A DNA stretch of 6,868 nt from an uncultured archaeon A07HN63 (GTDB lineage: Archaea > Halobacteriota > Halobacteria > Halobacteriales > Haloferacaceae), in NCBI GenBank assembly GCA_000496215.1, contig KI543195.1, positions 4,875 to 11,742 of the forward strand. The letters run 5' to 3'. A program made the position numbers and the translations under genes. The notes beneath the pieces were generated by a model. That model saw only the letters and a list, made by a program, of their open reading frames with translations. It was not told where the DNA came from and made no database searches. Below are positions 3,999-6,868 of the stretch, piece by piece. Each line of letters begins with the position of its first letter. Position 1 is the first letter of the stretch.

Positions 3999-6868
3999 GC
4001 CGCGCGGACCTCTCGGCCGACGAACTCGAACTGCCGATCAAACGCTCCGCCGGCGACACGCTCGAAGACCGCCTGACGAGCAACGCCTACAACAACATCC
4101 TGCCGGCACGGTATCTCCGCAAGGACGCCGACGGCAACCTCGCCGAATCGCAGGAGGAACTCTTCGAACGCGTCGCCCAGAACGTTGCCCTCGCCGAAGC
4201 AGTATTTGAGTCCGACAAACAGGACACCGAAATCACGGTCACGCCCGACCAACTCAAGCCAGACCACCCGCGACGCGACGAACTCGCCGACGAGGTCTTT
4301 GGGACCGGAACAGCCGTCGACGACGACGTCGAAACGACGCTGTCGGTCTACAACGTCAACAAGTTCGCCTACGAGACGGTCGTGCCCGAACTCCCCGACG
4401 AGATCCAGAGCCACGTTGAGGGCGTCGCCGACGAGTTCGAGGAACTGATGAGCCAACTCTCGTTCATGCCGAACTCGCCGACGCTGATGAACGCCGGTGA
4501 CGAACTCCAGCAGCTTTCGGCCTGTTTCGTCGACTCACCCGGTGACGATATCTCCGACATCCACCAGACCGCCAAGGAGGCCGCCGAGGTCTTCCAGAGC
4601 GGCGGCGGCATGGGCTATGCCTTCTGGAATCTCCGCCCGTACGGCGATTCTGTCGGCTCGACCGGTGGTATCGCGTCGGGGCCGATCACCTTCATGCGGA
4701 CCTACGACCAGATGTGTGAGACCATCGCACAGGGTGGCGCACGCCGCGGCGCGCAGATGGGCGTCATGCGGGTCTCCCACCCCGACGTGATCCAGTTCAT
4801 CCACGCCAAGAACAAGGATGTCTCGCTGGCCCACTCGCTGCGGCTCAACGACCCCGACGACTTCACGCACAACTCCTTTGCCGACGCGCTCGAAGAGGCC
4901 CGCGAGCTGATCGACGAGGAGGGCCGCGTCCCCGAACACCTCCGCAACGCCGTCGAGGGCCACCTTTCCAACTTCAACATCTCCGTCGGCGTCACCGACG
5001 ACTTCATGGAGGCGCTGTTCAACGGCGAGGAGTTCACGTTCACCAACCCCCGCACCGAGGAACCCCACATCGCCAGCCCCGAGACGAAGGAACTGTACGA
5101 ACTCCACGGTCTCGGCGAACACGTCGAGGTCGGCGAGGAACTGTCGGTCCCGGCCGAGGAACTCTGGGAGCACATGGTCAACGGTGCCTACGAGAACGGC
5201 GAGCCCGGTGTCATCTACCTCGAACGCGTCAACAAGGAACACTCGTTCGACGTCGAGGAACACCCGGATCACGAGATTCTCGCGACCAACCCCTGCGGCG
5301 AGCAGCCGCTTGAGGAGTACGAGGCCTGTAACCTCGGCCACATCAACCTCTCGACGCTGGCCGACAAGGAGGCCCCCGACTGGCGGGTCTGGTACGAGAA
5401 CAACGGCGATCAGTACGACGACCTCAATGACGCCGCCGAGGCGTTCATGCACGAGGCCGTCGACATGGACGCGTTCAACCGCCGGATCGAGTCCGGCACC
5501 CGCTTCCTCGAAAACGTCGTCACGATGTCGGATTTCCCGGTCGACGAGATCGAGGAGACGGTCCGCGACATGCGGAAGATCGGCCTCGGCATCATGGGGC
5601 TGGCCCAGCTTTACATCCAGATCGGCGTTCGCTACGGCTCCGACGAGGCCAACGCCATCGCCGAGCAGCTGATGACCCACATCAACCACGAGTCGAAGTG
5701 GGCCTCCCACGAGCTCGCCGGGGAGCGCGGGACGTTCAACGACTACGCGGACTCGAAGTACGCCAACCCCACCGAGTACCGCGAGTGGTTCGAGCATCAG
5801 ACCGGGCTCGACGCCGACGAGTGGGCCGACGGCTTCCTGATGCGCAACCACAACACGACGACTATCGCGCCGACCGGTACCACCTCGATGATCGGCAACA
5901 CCACCGGCGGCTGTGAGCCGATCTACAACGTCGCCTACTACAAGAACGTCTCCGACGACGTACAGGGCGACGAGATGCTGGTGGAGTTCGACGATTACTT
6001 CCTCCGCGTCCTGGAGGAGAACGATATCGACGTTGAGGCCGTCAAACAGGAAGCACAGGAACAGATGGCAGAAAACGAGTTCGACGGCGTCGACGGCCTC
6101 GAAACTGTTCCGGCGGCCATCGGCGAACTGTTCGTCGTCACCTCCGATCTCTCCGGGAAGGAACACGCCGGCGTCCAGTGTGCCTGTCAGAAGGGCGTCG
6201 ACTCCGCCATCTCGAAGACCTGTAACTTCCCGAACTCGGCGACCGCCGAGGATATGGACGAGGTCTACCGCTACATCTACAAGAACGGCGGCAAGGGCGT
6301 CACCGTCTACCGCGACGGCACCCGCTCGAAGCAGGTGCTCACGACGCGTGCGAAGAACACCGAGTTCGCCGACGACGGCGAGGCCGCCGAGCAGATCACC
6401 ACGCAGATCGAGGAGGTCTTCGGCGGGATCGAGGACTTCCTCGACAACGAGGAGGTCCGCGCCCAGCTCGGCGCGGAGCTCGACGAGCTGTTCACCCAGC
6501 CCGAGACGACCAAGGAAGGCCTCGGCAAGAAACGCCCACGGCCGGACGTGCTCTACGGCGTCACCCAGCGCATCGATACCGGCTACGGCAAGGTCTACGT
6601 CAACATCAACGAGGACGAGCAGGGCCGGCCGTTCGAACTCTTCGCCAACATCGGCAACTCCGGCGGGTTCACCGCCTCCTTCACCGAGGCGCTGGCGAAG
6701 ACGATCTCGACCGCACTGCGGTCGGGCGTCGATCCCGAGGAGATCGCCGACGAGCTGAAAGGCATCCGGAGTCCGAAGGTCGCCTGGGACAAGGGCGAGC
6801 AGATCAACTCCATCCCGGACGCCATCGGCACCGCGCTGCGTCGCTACCTCGACGGCGATATCGATCAG
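3995..6868 (+). CDS. nrdJ: Adenosylcobalamin-dependent (class II) ribonucleoside reductase, 3' end outside window
   Basis: Reduces ribonucleotides to deoxyribonucleotides in the cytoplasm with a cobalamin-generated thiyl radical, supplying DNA precursors. 958 codons are open to the window edge with no intein or frameshift. Seen: LSACF with redox Cys177; FQSGGGMGYAFWNLRP; QGGARRGAQMG; NPCGE with Asn432, radical Cys434 and Glu436; second redox Cys445; PTGTTS at 626-631 followed by GGCEPIYN; and KGVTVYRDG. After an acidic linker comes a C-terminal domain (from about 845) with GRPFELFANIGNSGG, resembling the TSCPD domain of NrdJ proteins. The spacing Cys434-Cys445 equals that of the Thermotoga enzyme (322-333). 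Insertions lie near residues 277-322 and before 400. The extreme C-terminus, where the family carries its redox-shuttle cysteines, is missing. No complete N-terminal ATP cone is evident. The start is fixed by GGAGG seven bases upstream. The gene is divergent from the mre11 side. Confidence 0.96.
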   Translation, partial: MSRADLSADELELPIKRSAGDTLEDRLTSNAYNNILPARYLRKDADGNLAESQEELFERVAQNVALAEAVFESDKQDTEITVTPDQLKPDHPRRDELADEVFGTGTAVDDDVETTLSVYNVNKFAYETVVPELPDEIQSHVEGVADEFEELMSQLSFMPNSPTLMNAGDELQQLSACFVDSPGDDISDIHQTAKEAAEVFQSGGGMGYAFWNLRPYGDSVGSTGGIASGPITFMRTYDQMCETIAQGGARRGAQMGVMRVSHPDVIQFIHAKNKDVSLAHSLRLNDPDDFTHNSFADALEEARELIDEEGRVPEHLRNAVEGHLSNFNISVGVTDDFMEALFNGEEFTFTNPRTEEPHIASPETKELYELHGLGEHVEVGEELSVPAEELWEHMVNGAYENGEPGVIYLERVNKEHSFDVEEHPDHEILATNPCGEQPLEEYEACNLGHINLSTLADKEAPDWRVWYENNGDQYDDLNDAAEAFMHEAVDMDAFNRRIESGTRFLENVVTMSDFPVDEIEETVRDMRKIGLGIMGLAQLYIQIGVRYGSDEANAIAEQLMTHINHESKWASHELAGERGTFNDYADSKYANPTEYREWFEHQTGLDADEWADGFLMRNHNTTTIAPTGTTSMIGNTTGGCEPIYNVAYYKNVSDDVQGDEMLVEFDDYFLRVLEENDIDVEAVKQEAQEQMAENEFDGVDGLETVPAAIGELFVVTSDLSGKEHAGVQCACQKGVDSAISKTCNFPNSATAEDMDEVYRYIYKNGGKGVTVYRDGTRSKQVLTTRAKNTEFADDGEAAEQITTQIEEVFGGIEDFLDNEEVRAQLGAELDELFTQPETTKEGLGKKRPRPDVLYGVTQRIDTGYGKVYVNINEDEQGRPFELFANIGNSGGFTASFTEALAKTISTALRSGVDPEEIADELKGIRSPKVAWDKGEQINSIPDAIGTALRRYLDGDIDQ

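Noticed and set aside
4535..6166. 543-codon open frame antisense to nrdJ
   Set aside because: It lies in the mirror frame of a clearly real reductase gene; the Val/Asp-rich composition is the complement of haloarchaeal codon bias and it shows no domain.
3995..6868. Intein in nrdJ
   Set aside because: Inteins are frequent in haloarchaeal reductases, but the NPCGE and PTGTTS regions are uninterrupted; only the part beyond the window remains untested.
1..6868. CRISPR array, insertion sequence or integrase
   Set aside because: No spaced direct repeats, transposase motifs or paired terminal repeats were seen; the only repetitive DNA is coding coiled coil and the acidic mre11 tail.

Overview
The window looks like a chromosomal segment from a halophilic archaeon (class Halobacteria). 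The evidence is high GC with strong G/C preference at third codon positions, very acidic proteins, an Mre11-Rad50 pair, an adenosylcobalamin-type (class II) ribonucleotide reductase, and TATA-like promoters with little or no leader on some genes. The genus cannot be told from what is here.

Left part, minus strand (read from right to left): a small two-helix membrane protein (3671-3474), then mre11 (3412-1985), then rad50 (1988 to beyond position 1). mre11 and rad50 overlap by four bases (GTGA). The ribosome binding site of rad50 lies inside the last codons of mre11, so the two are very probably translated together to make the Mre11-Rad50 complex for DNA double-strand break processing. As given, rad50 is broken by two single-base shifts of opposite sign, near 1080 and near 531. 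The zinc hook (598-609) lies in the displaced frame between them. The gene's C-terminal half lies outside the window.

Middle part (3672-3994): a 323-base divergent intergenic region. It holds mirrored GCTTATT elements that fit the TATA boxes of the two outward transcription units. It also holds an ACAC-N8-GTGT dyad with the spacing of a NrdR box, a bulged stem-loop, some tRNA-like fragments that do not form a tRNA, a possible short upstream reading frame, and a strong Shine-Dalgarno sequence before the reductase.

Right part, plus strand: nrdJ, the class II ribonucleotide reductase, open from 3995 to the window end (958 codons, C-terminus missing). It makes deoxynucleotides, so its placement back to back with a repair operon puts precursor supply and break repair at one locus. 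Most of the window is conventional haloarchaeal housekeeping sequence. The parts that merit a second look are the nrdJ leader and promoter, and the frameshifted rad50. I found no clear new multi-gene system.
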